Source: Fomes fomentarius
Taxonomy: Eukaryota > Basidiomycota > Agaricomycetes > Polyporales > Polyporaceae
Length of the DNA: 64,000 nucleotides
NCBI GenBank assembly: GCA_022606135.1
Contig: JABYQN010000011.1
Location: forward strand, 62,001 to 126,000
Direction: 5' to 3'
Part shown: positions 12,812-25,300 of the stretch, in pieces
Layout of the letters: every line of letters begins with the position of its first letter
Numbering within the stretch: the first letter of the stretch is position 1
Program-made: the position numbers and the translations under genes
Notes under the pieces: generated by a model
What the model saw: only the letters and a program-made list of their open reading frames with translations
Database searches by the model: none
What the model was told of the DNA's origin: nothing

Positions 12812-14143
12812 GGGAAAGTATGCAGTCGTAATGCCTGATCCCTATCGCGAAAGTTGTGAGAAAGTATTGTAGATGCGCACTCGCGTGCGTGATGTTGTAG
12901 ATTGGGTGGCTACTTTGGTGATGACTGACTTTTGCGGACAGTCGTACGTTAATCATCTGCTTTGTGTGATACCACCACGTGTTGCATCATGTAGTCTAGG
13001 TGTAATTGTTTGCTCTCTGCTGTGGGCACCTCCGTTCCAAATTTCAATCATTATCTCACACCTGAGGAATCCTAATGAGAAGTCCTTCTCACGATTCACC
13101 AGTATATACATACTGTATGCAGCTTAAGCCATGTACACAAGGCTCACACGGCTTCTTGGTGGCAGGGCTGCCAGGATGGTACAGGCTGATACAGGCAAGC
13201 CACACACAGGGTGAAGTTGTACCTGCCACAAGTTTGCAACCATAGAACCACCAAGTAGTCAGGGCCTCCATGTCTTTGGCACTCTGGCAAGGCTAGGAGC
13301 ACCAGTAAGTCAGACAACAAAGAGATCTTCAGTCAGTGAGCTACTACAACATCAAACAGTTAGTTCACAAGCTAGGATATAGTAAGTCGAACATGCATCC
13401 CATTGGAGAGTTTGCATGAGCAATCTGTCACCTTGGGAGGTACTACTTCTGGCCAAGTATGATTAAGTGCAGTCAGACCTAGCATCGGAAAACCAGAAAT
13501 CTCATAACATTCTTCCCAGAGCTGAAAGAGATACAGATATTTTGGGTCTTTCCAGCACCTGTGAGAGATACCTGTCTCACTTAAGAGGTGAAAAGAGGAG
13601 CCATAGCCCAGCCTGTCAAGCCAAAGCTCTGGGAAAATTTTGACTCAAACTGGATCTATGTAACCTAACAAACCTATTCTTGTACTTATCTAAGGGTGAG
13701 CATAGGTAGGCATTGGTGCAGTAGGTCCAGGAGAAATCTGTGGGTTTGGGGACCTGGACCTACACAGGTAGGGGTCCATTAGGAAAAAAGCACTTGCCTA
13801 TGGAGGTCTATGTAGCCTATGTAGTAGTGGTACACCTTTGGAAGGTCCCTTACCTATATTGCCCTGCAATGCTCTGTAGAGTGCCTGTAGAAGTCTGTAG
13901 AGGCTGGCAGTGTAGAGTGCATAGCTAATGTAGATAATACTGTTGTATGGTAATGATTATGCACCTAGATCACACAACATAGAGATAGACAACATCAGAA
14001 AAATCCCCTCTGGCCAATTTGCAACAATTGGCTGACCATTGATAATCTGTTGCCAATTTTCAAACCATGATCTTCTAATGGTCACTATTAGTCAATAATC
14101 CACCAATATGCTCCTCACTCCAAATTGTCTGCTGTGGTGGTAG
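12812..14143. other. CCCH 3' UTR and edge of the repeat island
   Basis: The first 250 bases probably carry the 3' UTR of the CCCH gene. From about 13,100 the base composition changes sharply: CG dinucleotides become rare and TG/CA text dominates. I see no gene, RNA or element ends here. Confidence 0.5.
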
Positions 14144-14151
14144 AGCATGTT

Positions 14152-15208
14152 CAGTGTTGTCAGGGTTGGGGGTCAAGGGGTCAACAGAAAGTCAAGGAAC
14201 TGACTGACCCCTTCTTGACTGGTCAATGTACATGTGATCTTGCCTTACATGGACAGCACACTTGATGGCACACCACGAGAGTAGATACATGGATATGGCT
14301 CATTGTAATATTGTACTAGCACTCTATGCTTTACACATACACTGTATTACACCCACCTATGTCACACAGAGGCAACCGAGGCCCTATCTGGGGTATTTTT
14401 GAGTCACTCAAGGATGGGCACAGGAAGAGCATCAAGTTTTGAGGCAACAAAACTCATCTAGCGGCATGATGCGTGCCCCTGAACCTTCCTTCTCTGATGC
14501 AATCTATGCCTATCTCCAGTATGAGGGAGACTACAATGCCAAGAAAATGAACCTAGAAGTACTTGAGCACAGTGCATGAGAGCAAGGACAGGTATGTACT
14601 GCATGAACTCCCTGAAATCGTTTAATCCTTATATCCCCTAGGATGTTGACCTTATCTGGATATGGAAGACTCTTGACCACTCAAGTGAAGATACCGAAGT
14701 AGTCTGCACAAATGAGAATGGTTTACCACATCTCACCATCCTCCTTCTCTCTGTTGTTTGCAACACAGGGAATACGGAGTGTCTGTTCAGCACATATGGA
14801 CTCATGCACACCCACCATTGCAGCTGGCTTCTTCTTGATACCATCTACAAGGCCACTCTTGTCCAAAAATATCTACAGTGTTTCCATGCCACCACTGGAT
14901 TGGTCTATCGACATCTCAAACAGAAGCTAGCAGGTCAGCCTTCATGCGCCCATCAATGTGTCTTCCAATTCATCTGGACTACTGGTATTCAAGCCCTCAA
15001 ACAGTAGATTCAGATGCAGGAGCTCTTGCAACCATCACATAATATTCACGTTTGACCACTACCCATTGTAGCATACAGTCATATAATATTTGTCATCAGA
15101 CCAGGATGCCATGCCAATCAATGACTGGACAAGGGGTCAATCTGACTTATGACCCAATTACCTGACCAGTCAAATGACTCCATCATTGACTCGTCATTGA
15201 CAACACTG
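14152..15208 (+). mobile_element. hAT transposon, internally deleted (hAT-1)
   Basis: Terminal inverted repeats CAGTGTTGTCA (14152) and TGACAACACTG (ending 15208) bound a 1,057-base element. Eight-base target duplications flank it: AGCATGTT (14144-14151) and AGCATATT (15209-15216), differing by one G-to-A change. Sub-terminal GGTCAA/TTGACC clusters lie inside both ends, as is common where hAT transposases bind. Only a C-terminal transposase fragment remains, so the copy is non-autonomous. Confidence 0.8.
14641..15007 (+). pseudogene. hAT transposase C-terminal dimerisation fragment
   Basis: Translation gives IWKTLDHSSEDTEVV followed by LPHLTILLLSVVCNTGN and TECLFSTYGLMHTHH. It fits the hAT dimerisation pattern, in which a hydrophobic LAxxILS stretch precedes an ERLFS-like motif; here ERLFS has become ECLFS. 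A short upstream piece (14460-14580) continues the protein but is broken by a stop. All CG sites are lost. Confidence 0.6.
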
Positions 15209-15216
15209 AGCATATT

Positions 15217-15872
15217 AATCATTGCATTTTCTAATATCCCTAATGCCATATGCATCAGAAAGACAGTATTATAATCAGGCTCTCCCCATAGTACATTTCA
15301 TATGATCTGAGCCAATTGAGACTAAATGTATGTGATATATTCTGTCACTATATTCTTGCTTCTGGCAATAAGATCCTATGTAACATACCAGATATCATCT
15401 TCTTTGAATCTTTGTAGCTACCATACTATTGATATTATAGTATGTATGTGGGACTTCAGACAAACTTCTCAGATGAGGGTGCTTGCAATGTACATTTCAA
15501 TACTACAGTGTGAAGTAACAGCCTACAGGGATGCTCACCTGATCACATCATGGCACAAAAACATTGCAGGAACACCCAAAGTTGTGATGTGGTTGATAGT
15601 CAGACAGATCAAAAATTGTAAGTCTCTAAGTCAGCAAAGAAAGCTGGCTATGTATGCAATGTAGTGGTTGGGTTTAATGTGTCCAGGTGGTGTAGTGGTT
15701 TGGGAGACTCTTGGATGGGGTCTGGAATTAACATGGTAAGGTTTCCTACATAGATGTCACTCAGTCTAGTGAGACTCTGTTTGTCTGGATGCAAGACTTG
15801 CAGTTGGTGTTTGTTCCCCTACCTGATGTTTTGGACTTTTGATAAATATGAATCTTGAATTAATCCCACCTA
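15217..15872. other. AT-rich repeat DNA without recognisable gene
   Basis: No coding signal is seen. Near 15,685 the text GGTGTAGTGGTTTGG resembles a pol III A box, as in the tRNA-like modules elsewhere in the window, but its B box is not preserved. Confidence 0.35.
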
Positions 15873-16306
15873 TGGTGCCGGGCGCCTAGTCACCGCCTAA
15901 ACTGTGCAGTGGCAAAATCGGCGGGAGGTTCGGGCGCCTACACAAGTCTCTGAAAGATTGTCTGTATGACGGCCAGAGGTTGCTCAATAGATGTGATTTA
16001 ATGTTCCCATGCTACTTTCATAACCATATTTTAGTTGTAGTAAGGAACATGACAGACTCTGCTGAGACCCTTTGGCGCTTGTTAAGGTGCCTGTATTCCA
16101 TATAAGGAATGTGGCAAAATCGCTGAGATGTCAGAATTTCTATTTCGGTCAATCTTTGGAAATTGAACAAACGGTCTGACAGTTTGGTTCCTCTCATGAA
16201 AAGGAGTAGATTTGTCAAGTCGATAAGGATTCTGACAAAAATTGGGCCTCTGGTAGCCGCAGAGGTTCGTTGTACAATTGAAGCGGTGACTAGGTGCCTC
16301 GCACCA
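15873..16306. mobile_element. MITE with long terminal inverted repeats
   Basis: The left end TGGTGCCGGGCGCCTAGTCA and the right end, read on the other strand as TGGTGCGAGGCACCTAGTCA, form imperfect TIRs of about 26 bases. TA dinucleotides flank both ends (15871-15872 and 16307-16308), consistent with a TA target duplication. The 434-base interior has no transposase. CG content is higher than in the neighbouring DNA, so this copy is probably younger than its surroundings. Confidence 0.72.
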
Positions 16307-16308
16307 TA

Positions 16309-17846
16309 GTATTCCAGCCATACACACAATCAGCAACTTGAAGCCTGTTCATCAGCATGGCAACTGGTGCCTGCCCTAAATCCACAGTGCAGGCTCTGAT
16401 TAGACTGTTGTGCTGGCAGCAGATCTGGCATGAGTCTCCTCTCCCCCCTTTCCCTTTTGTCACCACTGCTGCCCCATTCCTTTCTCTTTCATGAACCACT
16501 GTTTGTATTCCATCTACTCTAATCACTGGACCACAAAACTCCAAGTTGATTTCATGCAATGCCTTTCCAGCTTGGTAAGTTTCCTCTTCAGGAGTCTGAG
16601 TACTCCACCAGCCCATGGTAAACCCATTAGTCTTATGCTCTTCATGAGTTAAACAGTGAGTGAGTACCCACCCTGGTGAGTTTCCATTTAGTCTTTCTGT
16701 TGTACTGCATACAATGTCTCAAGTGGCAACCAAGGTATGTATATTGCTTTATGCTATGGCTGTATGATGATTACATGGCAATGCTATCATACAATTCCCC
16801 TCCTCCATCCTATGTCTACCACATATTCTAGTACATGTCTACCACCTGTAGTACACCATTTGAGTTGTGCCACAGTTGGTAGCTGTTGTGTAGTGATAGT
16901 TCTGTTTCACATTCTGAATATCATGCAATGAATCAATCTTTAGTGTATCAAAGGTAGAATACAGTGACACAATCAGTGTGCTATGGACATCTATGGAGTT
17001 TGCCCACATGACTATGTAGGACTCACAAGCCATCAGTGATGGTTATTGCATGCTATGTCAAAGGGGACTATACTCTCTGGCTATCCCTGCTACATAGCCT
17101 TGGTAGCACTATAGAATCTTGCATTTTTTCCCTGATGTTGCAAGTGGTCATTGAATACGACAGAATGACCTACCTTTGCATGGGTTGTATGTAGTATTGC
17201 AGGAGTGACTGTGGTGAGCAACAGATGAGTGAGGTGTAGTACCCAAGTCTGGTTGACAATTCTAAGCAGACACAGGCACCACACCACATCTTGCTCAGAC
17301 TGATCTACATGCTAGTGATCACCTGGGCCCATAACAAGCAACAGGTGAGCAAGGTATGGTACCCAAGTCTGGTTGATGATGTCAACTTGAGCTGACACAG
17401 GCACCAGACCATGCCCTCAGGCTCTGCATGGTGATCACAACTGGACAGCTCACTGTTATGGAGACAAAGCAGACAGCCTGAGGGGGGCCAGCTATGGCAG
17501 CTTTGTCCTGTAGCAAGGTGACTGGAGGACCACAGTTGAGACTTGAAAAGAGGACAGTGCAAGACCATAACATTGCCAAGAGTTTTGAGACAGATGTACA
17601 TAAATGAGGTAGTAAGCTCTTATGTGAATGCAAGATAATGGGTAGAGGAAAGGAGTGAAGGTGATGACTTGTGTGCTGGCACATGAGATTTTAGATGCTG
17701 GGGTGCCTGATGCTAGCCAGGAGATTTCTCATGCTTTTGGTGACCCCTCACTCACATTTACACTAAAAAAGCATAATAAAAAAAAGCAAGGTGATGTACA
17801 ATTAGAGCAATAATAATGCTTGACAACTCATGAGCACACAATTCTA
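16309..17846. repeat. Repeat-derived DNA with a two-copy tandem repeat
   Basis: No gene is seen. Two related units of about 85 bases, 17,205-17,290 and 17,330-17,415, share GTACCCAAGTCTGGTTGA and CAGACACAGGCACC-like text with a spacing near 120 bases. The remainder is CG-poor and featureless to my reading. Confidence 0.4.
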
Positions 17847-18592
17847 CACTGCCCAATGAGTGATATAATCTGGACATAAGCTGAGGAGAGGGTAATGAGA
17901 AATTATGTGGATCATAAATTAGCCCCCCAATAACTGTTGACTGATAATTGCCACAATCAAGGAATTACACCACCATCTGGACTTCACCATCTGGACTTGG
18001 TGCTATGAGATAGTAACAGAGCCAGTGCTTATTCCCTAAAATAGGCAGCTTGGGCACAGGGCAGATGGAAAAATGTAATACACTACACAGAATCAAACTT
18101 GCACACTGCAACTATGCTGCACATGGTGCCTACCACTGCTCCATGCCACCTAAAAAGCTTTATTGTACATAAAATATAACCTGCTGGACTTGAGCAAAAT
18201 TTCTATCTCAACCCCCAAGAACAAGCTCAATGGAGAGGCCAGTTCTTCTTGATTCCTGCTGAAAATTAGTACATAGACACTAGTAGGCTACATAAACCTG
18301 ACACTCAGTAATAAAATGCCAGAAGATGGAAGAGAGATGGTGCACCCATAGGAGACACCACTTTGAGTCCTCAATGTGATCAGGCACCCATCTGATAACT
18401 ATGGGATACATGGTAACATATGGTGGGGAGATTTAACTTCTATTATAATGTCATCATGATGTGAATTACCTCACACATGCTATTTTCATGTTATGGCACA
18501 GAATATGCCAGATATGGGGCTGTGATCAAACTTCACACTGGTCAATAACTGTTGACCCAATACATCCACAAACACATTTTTGTTTGGGTGTG
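17847..18592 (-). mobile_element. TIR/tRNA-like family, copy b
   Basis: This is an old copy of the 750-base family best seen at 54,349. The ends are CACTGCCCAATGAGTG (left) and GTTTGGGTGTG (right), each with outward TA. Sequence along its length aligns in reverse orientation with copy a at 44,288-45,040. The tRNA-like module, with A-box text GAGCAGTGGTAGGC, is on the minus strand near 18,130. Almost every CG has become TG or CA. Confidence 0.68.
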
Positions 18593-18594
18593 TA

Positions 18595-19202
18595 GTACAA
18601 GATGTCTGCTATCAGTATGGCTCTCTATAGAGTTTACAGAGCACTTGCAGAACACTACATTGCCTACAGATCATCCATAGCTGCTTGCACAGCAGTATAG
18701 AAAATGCCTTTTTCTAATGTTCTGCTGGTAGTGATATTACTTGAATTGACTTGTGCTTAGGGCATAGTATGTTGAATTCACATTGAAGATGGTGAAAGAA
18801 CCATTTTATCAAGTTTCAGAGCTTATGAGTAAGGAAAGCTATAGTTGTTTTCTGATGGTTTCCTCCACCCAGTATGCCTGGTAAGACTGTAAATTCAGTA
18901 AGGAATCCCCACAAGTACTAATTAGTCTTGGCTGCATATTTTGGCATGTTGTTGCTCATTTGGTGGTGTGCATACATAAACAAACATGGGCTGGTGGACT
19001 TACTAAGTCAACAAGCATGTACCAGTCTTTGGTCTCATCACCTTTTAATATCTGGCATCAGTATTGTCACTGTTTGGTCATTGACTGGTCAATGACAATG
19101 GGTCAACAGGTCAAGTCAAAGACTGACTGGTCAATGGCAAGTACCAGATAACAAACTGATAACAAATATCATATAACTGTATGCTATGAGACACACAACA
19201 CA
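18595..19202. other. Repeat DNA with hAT-like sub-terminal motifs
   Basis: Near 19,060-19,150 repeated GGTCAATGAC/GGTCAACAGGTCAAG text matches the sub-terminal motifs of hAT-1 and suggests a truncated hAT end. No second end or coding remnant was found. Confidence 0.35.
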
Positions 19203-19207
19203 GTATG

Positions 19208-19659
19208 TATTATAACTGTGGGTTGAGCAAGATAGATAAAAGTGAAAAGCAAGCAGAGGTGCACAAACAAGTCTTGTGCAGCAAAGCTCAACATCAAGGG
19301 CTGGAGACAAGTAACATATTAATAGAACTATGTGAGTGAACTTACATGAGGGGGTTCACCTGGAGACAAGAGGTCAAAACTATGTCTTCAGGTGGCTTTC
19401 ACTGTCCTATTGATCTGTGTCAACATCAGGAGGGGATGATTACTACATCAATGGTTAGGGTGAGGGTGTTAAGCAAATTGCATGTGGGAATGATGGGTAT
19501 GCTGTGTCCAGAGTCTTGACATGCAAACATGAATGATGGGTGCTTTGCACCTGAAGTCTCACTGTGAGAGTGCAAATGATGGGCACTTCATGCCTGGAGT
19601 TCAATCGCAATTTAAATGGGGTGTGTGTGAAGCATGCATTGAAAACATGTTCGTGAACA
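19208..19659 (-). repeat. Solo LTR, family X/Y, copy X
   Basis: Perfect 5-base target duplications GTATG (19203-19207 and 19660-19664) flank a 452-base sequence that aligns in reverse with the solo LTR at 53,155-53,517. Its termini are a decayed TGTT...ACA pair: the left end TATTATAAC corresponds to TGTTGTGAC with G-to-A changes. No internal retroelement sequence remains, so this is the product of LTR-LTR recombination. Confidence 0.78.
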
Positions 19660-19664
19660 GTATG

Positions 19665-20314
19665 TATGCACTAATATGATCAAATTCAGATTATAAAGTA
19701 TGCTGAGGGCTGAAGGAGCTCATGGAGCTCTACATTCTGCTCCAGTATGTGTACACTGGCAATTCAAATGAATTGGAATGCACACTGTCAATCATTTGAA
19801 GATGAAGACTCAGATGAAGTAGGGGTGCAGAATAGAAACAACTTTGACAATGGTTTTCCGGCTTTGAGTTGTCTGTTCTGACAGTGTTGAGTATGTGGCA
19901 TGGGCTGGTGTGAGAGGCTGTAACAGGGTAGGAACTCCAATGAAGCCAGCATCAGTTGATGTTCACTGAGGCCCTGTGGCCCCTGTATGCCTTCAGCCTC
20001 TTTGTCCTCTTCCTGTGCCTCCTCCTCTGGCGCTGCTTTAAAATGCTCTCAGGACTGGATTGACTGTTTGACCAACTCATCTCCTATTTTTGTGAAATCC
20101 ATCTCATTGGGATTGCTAGCTTTCTTGTGTGGAAACTGTCGAAAATTGATGCAGCAGTCTGTGGGAACAAAGACTTAGTCTGGTGCACAGTAAGTGTTAA
20201 CAGCTGAGAAGAGACATGGCAAAAAACTGCGAGAGTAAACAAACATCATTATGTAATCAAAGAGCACTAAAGGTACCATAAGGAGCATATAAACAAGTAA
20301 GTAACAAGTAGGTA
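19665..20314. other. Repeat DNA without recognisable gene
   Basis: This is flank between the solo LTR and the left Copia element. A short Ser/Cys-rich open frame near 19,990-20,178 has no recognisable motif. Nothing else is supported. Confidence 0.35.
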
Positions 20315-20315
20315 G

Positions 20316-20806
20316 TGTTGACTGCAGTGTGCCTCAGAGCAATCACAATGGCCTATGTCGAGCTCTGTGAAGTCTGATATATTACAGAAATAATACTACC
20401 CACCTATGTCAAGCTCTGTGAAGTCTGAGAGACACCAGAGCTTGACATAGTGACTGTCTACAGTGCAGGAGCACGTGGGACAAACTGTACAGTACTTCCA
20501 AACATAGGAATCAACAAAACATACAGAAGTGCTCAAGGAAAAATTCATGGAGGGCACAGGAGTCAATGCATGGCCTAGCGCTCTTAACCGAGGCGCGGGG
20601 CGCCCATCATGACCCTGTGTGAGAATTTGCATAGCCACAGGTTGAATTGGGAAAGAGGGAAAAATCAGTGAAGATAATGGTGCAGTGAAGGAATTAGGGA
20701 ATGTGCAGAAGGCTGAAAGGGAAGTAAACCACGGAAGGAGTGGGCGGTGCCCCCTAGAGTCCAATCTGGGGGCTTGGCTAGGGCACAGGACCCATGAGGT
20801 CCAACA
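20316..20806 (-). repeat. Copia A 3' LTR (491 bases)
   Basis: Relative to the 5' LTR it carries about 37 extra bases near 20,740-20,780 and many C/T or G/A differences, mostly where the 5' LTR has CG. The two LTRs of this element have therefore diverged for a long time. Confidence 0.88.
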
Positions 20807-20821
20807 CTCCCCCCTGACCAG

Positions 20822-23800
20822 TCAAGTCCCCAGCCCAAGCATCTTCACCATCTCCAGCACCTTGGGCTTAGGCAGCAACTTGGTGAGAATGTCCACTGGC
20901 ATGTCCGAAGTGTGGAGGTGCTCAATCTCAATCCACCCTTTTGGCTACTTCATCCCAGAGCCAGTAAAAGTGCAGATCGAGGTGCTTCATGTGCCCATGG
21001 TGCTCAGGATTTTTCGCAACAGAGAGAGCGGAGAGGTTGTCGATGCGGAGCCTGGATGCAGAGGAGACATCAAAGCCAAACTCCGTGAGCAGGTTGCGAA
21101 GCCAAAGCATCTCCTGGCCGGCGGAGACTGCTGCAACGAATTCCGCCTCCGTGGTGGACAGCGCAACAATTGTCTGCAGACGGCTCACCCAGGAGATCGC
21201 ACCAGTACCCATCTTGATCACATAGCCTGAGGTGGAGCAACCAGTGTCGGGGCAGCCAGCATGGTCTGCATCGGTGAAGGAGGTGAAGAGCTCAGCGTCG
21301 GGCGAAGGGGAGTAGGTGAGCTTGTAGTCGAGTGTGCCCTTGATGTAGCAGAAGAGGTGCTTGACTGCCTTCCAGTGCGTCATCCCGGGATTCTGGGAGA
21401 AACGCGCAAGGTTGCCCACAGTGCGAGAGATGTCTGGGCGCGTCGCTACAGCAAGATAGAACAGAGAGCCAACAGCCTGGTTGTAGGGGATGTCCTGCAT
21501 GTCGCGCGCATCAGCTGGCGACGAGGGAGCCATCTCTGCGCTGAGACGGAGGCCTGGGTCCATGGGAGTGCCCACCGGGTCACAGTCTGCAAAGCCGTAG
21601 CGGTCAAGGATGTCGAGGGCGTACTGGCGCTGTGAAATGGACAGGGAACGTGTTGAGCGGTTGCGCTCAATCTTGACACCCAGGAGCCAGGACGTAGGAC
21701 CAAGGTCTCGCAATTTGAAGTGTGTGCAGAGGTTGTCCTTGACGCGCTGGATGGCCGCTTTGGACTTGCCAGCAATGGTGATGTCGTCGACAAAGACAGG
21801 GATGATAAGACGCACTCCGTCACGCAGATAGACCCAGACACTGTGCTCGCAGACCAGGCGCGAAAATCCGAGCTTGAGCAGGACCTCGTGCAGCTTCTCG
21901 TGCCAGCAGCGGCCAGCCTGCTTGAGGCCATTTGCGACCAGGCGGAAACTGCACAAGCTCAAAGGTGCCATTCTCAACAAGGGACTGGATCTCGTCCTGT
22001 GCGGCCTTGAGCCACTTATCGCGCTGGTCCGGCGGAAGCCTCATCGCATCAGAGATAGAGCGCGGCTCGCCGTGCTGCTCTTGCACTGCCTTGAGCGCAT
22101 GCTCAACCACAGACTCGAATGTGACCTCCAGTGCATCATCATATGACAGGAAGTCGTCGCGCTCACCAGTGTAGACATGCTCAATGCCCGCAAGCATCGC
22201 TTCAACAGTGCACTCCAGTCCGTCCTCGTGATCGTGTCCAAGGAGGTCAAGCTCATCGTCCGAGGATGTTGGAGACGGCGGAGGCGAAGGAGAGTGGTAT
22301 GTGCGGAATTGGACTGGGATTGGGTCAACTGGTGCATCAATGAGCGGGTCTGGTGAAGGCGAGTGACGCTGTGGAGTGTTGTCACGCTCAGAGGGCTCTG
22401 GAGTGGGAGCAGGAGAAGGAGTGTGGATGCGGAGGCGCTGCGGAACACGGTTCTCTCGCTCGAGCTGCTGGTTGTTCAGTGAGCCTGTGTAGCGAGTGGA
22501 GCGCGCTGGGAGCTTGCGTGCGAGCGCAGGATATGGCCTGAAGCCGCCATGACCATCCACTTCATGGTGGGCGGACGGCACGCCCGAGCGAGATGCTGGG
22601 TGAGGTGGAGGTGCAGCGCGCGGTGCAGGAGGCGCAGGAGGTGCTGGAGGACTCGGACTGCGTGGTGGTGCATCCGGGGATGGTGCGCGCGGCTCTGGAG
22701 GTGCAGGCGGAGCATTTTGCGGTGCAGGGGAGCGTTTTGCGGTGCGGGAGGTGCAGGAGGTGCAGGATCATCTGGATCATCTCCCCCCTGATCGTGCAGC
22801 TCTGGCGCATCCTCGGTGTTGTCGGGCGCGCCGTCCGCATGCTCTCCGTCGCTGGGAATGTCCACTTCGTCCAGAGGGAGTCCAAAGACATTGATAGAGG
22901 GCAAGTTACCAGGAAAGCAGCGCTCGTTGAACACAGCATGCGAGGAGATGAGGAATTTCTTCGCAGCTGGATCCCAGAACCGCCAGGCTTTGGTGCCCTC
23001 AGGATAGCCGACAAAGATGCATTTGCGCGTGTGAGGCTGCAGCGCTTTGCGGTCCTTCTTCCGCACAAGCACATAAGCCAGGCAGTGTAAGGGATGCCGC
23101 TGCCCAGTGCAGAGGTAGGCATGCGGTTGCGAGTGTGGACAAAGGTAGAGACGGCGTGACCCCAGAACGACGGAGGCAGCTTGGCCTGAGAAAGGAGAGC
23201 TGTTGCGCCCTCAGCAATGGTGCGGTTTGCTCGCTCCGCAACACTGTTCTGGTGCGGCTCGTCCGGCTCTGTGTGCTGGCGATGGATGCCGTGCTCAGCG
23301 CAGAAGTCGGCGTACTCCTGGCCAATGTACTCGCCGCCCTTGTCATCGCGCGTGGCCTTGATTCACAGACCGAGGCAGTTCTCAGCATATGCTTTGAACA
23401 CCTTGAACGCAGCAAATGCGTCGCTCTTGCGCTTCAGGAATGCGATAGCCCAGAAACGCGTCACATCGCACACAAAAATCATCCAGTACAGATGACCTTC
23501 AGGTGTAGCGACCGGGAGCTTGCCCTTGAGGTCGGTGTGGACCAGTGCGATGGGAACGAGCTTCCTGGATGCGAAACGAGGGATAGAGTGACGGTTGAGC
23601 TTTCCAGCAAGACACGGCTCGCAGACAGCGTCCGGAGCGCGTTTTGAGCGAATGGTGAGACCGCGGACAAGGCCCTTGCGCACAACAGCACGCAGGTCGT
23701 CGAGGTTGGTGTGGGAGCAGCGCTGGTGCCACAGGGACAAGTCCTCCTCACTGGCGGTCGACGCAGCGAGTGCACTGTGCGACTGAGACACAGTGCGGCC

Positions 23801-25076
23801 AAGGAGATAGCCCACATTGTGCTGGTCGACTTGTGCTTCGAAGCGCAGCTGTCCCTGCTGGCGGAACAGCGCACGCGCAGCCTGGATCTCGACGACATAG
23901 CCCTTCTCGCGCGTGAGGTGGAAAACGGACAGTAGATTGCTGGCGAGCGCAGGAACATGCAAGACATCGTGTAGTACAACAGCAGGTGGTACAACTCCGT
24001 CCCTCTCCGCCGGTTGGAACACCACAGACCCTAGCCCAGCCGAGTAGACAATGTGCGAGTTGGCGAGGCGGATGGGGATGACGTGCAGCGAGTAGGAGCG
24101 AAACCAGTGACAGTGAGGAGTCATGTGTGCAGAAGCACCTGTGTCAGTGTTCCAGTTAGTCGCAGCCGGAGTAGCGAGCCAAGCAGAGCGGTCGGAGACA
24201 GAGAGGAGGGCAGAAGCGCAACCAGCACTCACAGCAGCTGACCCAGCGGACTCCGGGGGAGTGTCCTGCGTGTCCTTGGACGCCTCAGCGGCGTTCTCCT
24301 TGCGCTTGGGCTTCTGGGAGCGGAACTGCGAACACTGAGCCGCTTTCTCCTTGGCCCGAGTGCTTGCATCGCGCTTGGAGAAGCACTGGTCCTCGGAGTG
24401 GCCGGTGCGACCGCAGAACGCACAGACAAGGGCGGATGCGGCATGGGAGAGCGCAGGCGTCGACGGGGACACCCCAGGCTGGTTCTCGAGCGCAATGAAC
24501 GCGTCCTGCAGCTTTTCCAAGGTCAAGGAGTCGTCGAGGAGCAGCATCTGGCGCAGCGAGTTGAACTCAGCCGGCAGTGCACGGATGAGCATCATGAGGA
24601 CAAGCTCGTCGTCCAGCTGGTCGAGATCAAAGCCCGCAGGACGCAGGGCATGCATCTCGGACTTGAGCTGCGAAGCACGGGTGGAGAGAGTGGATAGGGA
24701 CTCGTCTTCGGCCTTTTGGAGGCTGAGCAGCGCATTATAGGTGTTAAAACGCGTACCGGGACATTTCTGCATGTGTATGGCCTCCAACTTTGTCCACATC
24801 GCACTGGGATCGCTGCGGATGGACTCCAGATGCGTGTGCTGCTCCCTCTCCACACAACCCCATAACTCCCCAGCTGCCATGTCTACCTTGTTGTTGAAAT
24901 CGCGCATTTCACGGCGCTCACCTGAGTCCCATGGCTGCGTAGAAGACGGGCCTGGTCTCAGTGCCCTCGACAATGCGAAGAGCACCAAGAGTGCGGAGCC
25001 TTGCCTCCATGTCGAGCCTCCATTGCTGGTAGTTGCGATTGTTGAGCTTTGGGAAGGAGGGCGCAGACGGAGCCAT
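20822..25076 (-). pseudogene. Copia A gag-pol, broken
   Basis: Same content and same lesions as in element B: gag frameshift, stop at 23,363-23,365 in the integrase, small deletion near 23,080, deletion of the N-terminal RT region near 21,930, and a one-base insertion in an A run near 20,940. Domain positions follow from those of element B as 52,734 minus the coordinate. Confidence 0.92.
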
Positions 25077-25300
25077 GGTGATAGGGGAAGTGCGCGGCGC
25101 GCGACGAGTGGGCGAAATTGCGAAGGGATTGGGCGAGAAACCCGCGAGGAGCAATGGAATTGATGGAGGAAACACCCAGAGAGATGAAAACAAGTCAAGC
25201 AGAGCAAGCAGGGAAGACTGGGGACCAGGATGAGGTCTTGAGAGCGATGGACTGGCAGAGATGGATGTCTGGAGGCAGTCAGAGCGCAGGGCTCATAACC

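Noticed and set aside
15209..15216. Mismatch in the hAT-1 target duplication as evidence against the element
   Set aside because: The single difference is a G-to-A transition, the commonest change in this region, and the TIRs match over 11 bases.
22593..23090. Plus-strand open frame inside Copia A (mirrored in Copia B)
   Set aside because: Shadow of the gag-pol strand; composition and position are explained by the proline-rich linker on the other strand.
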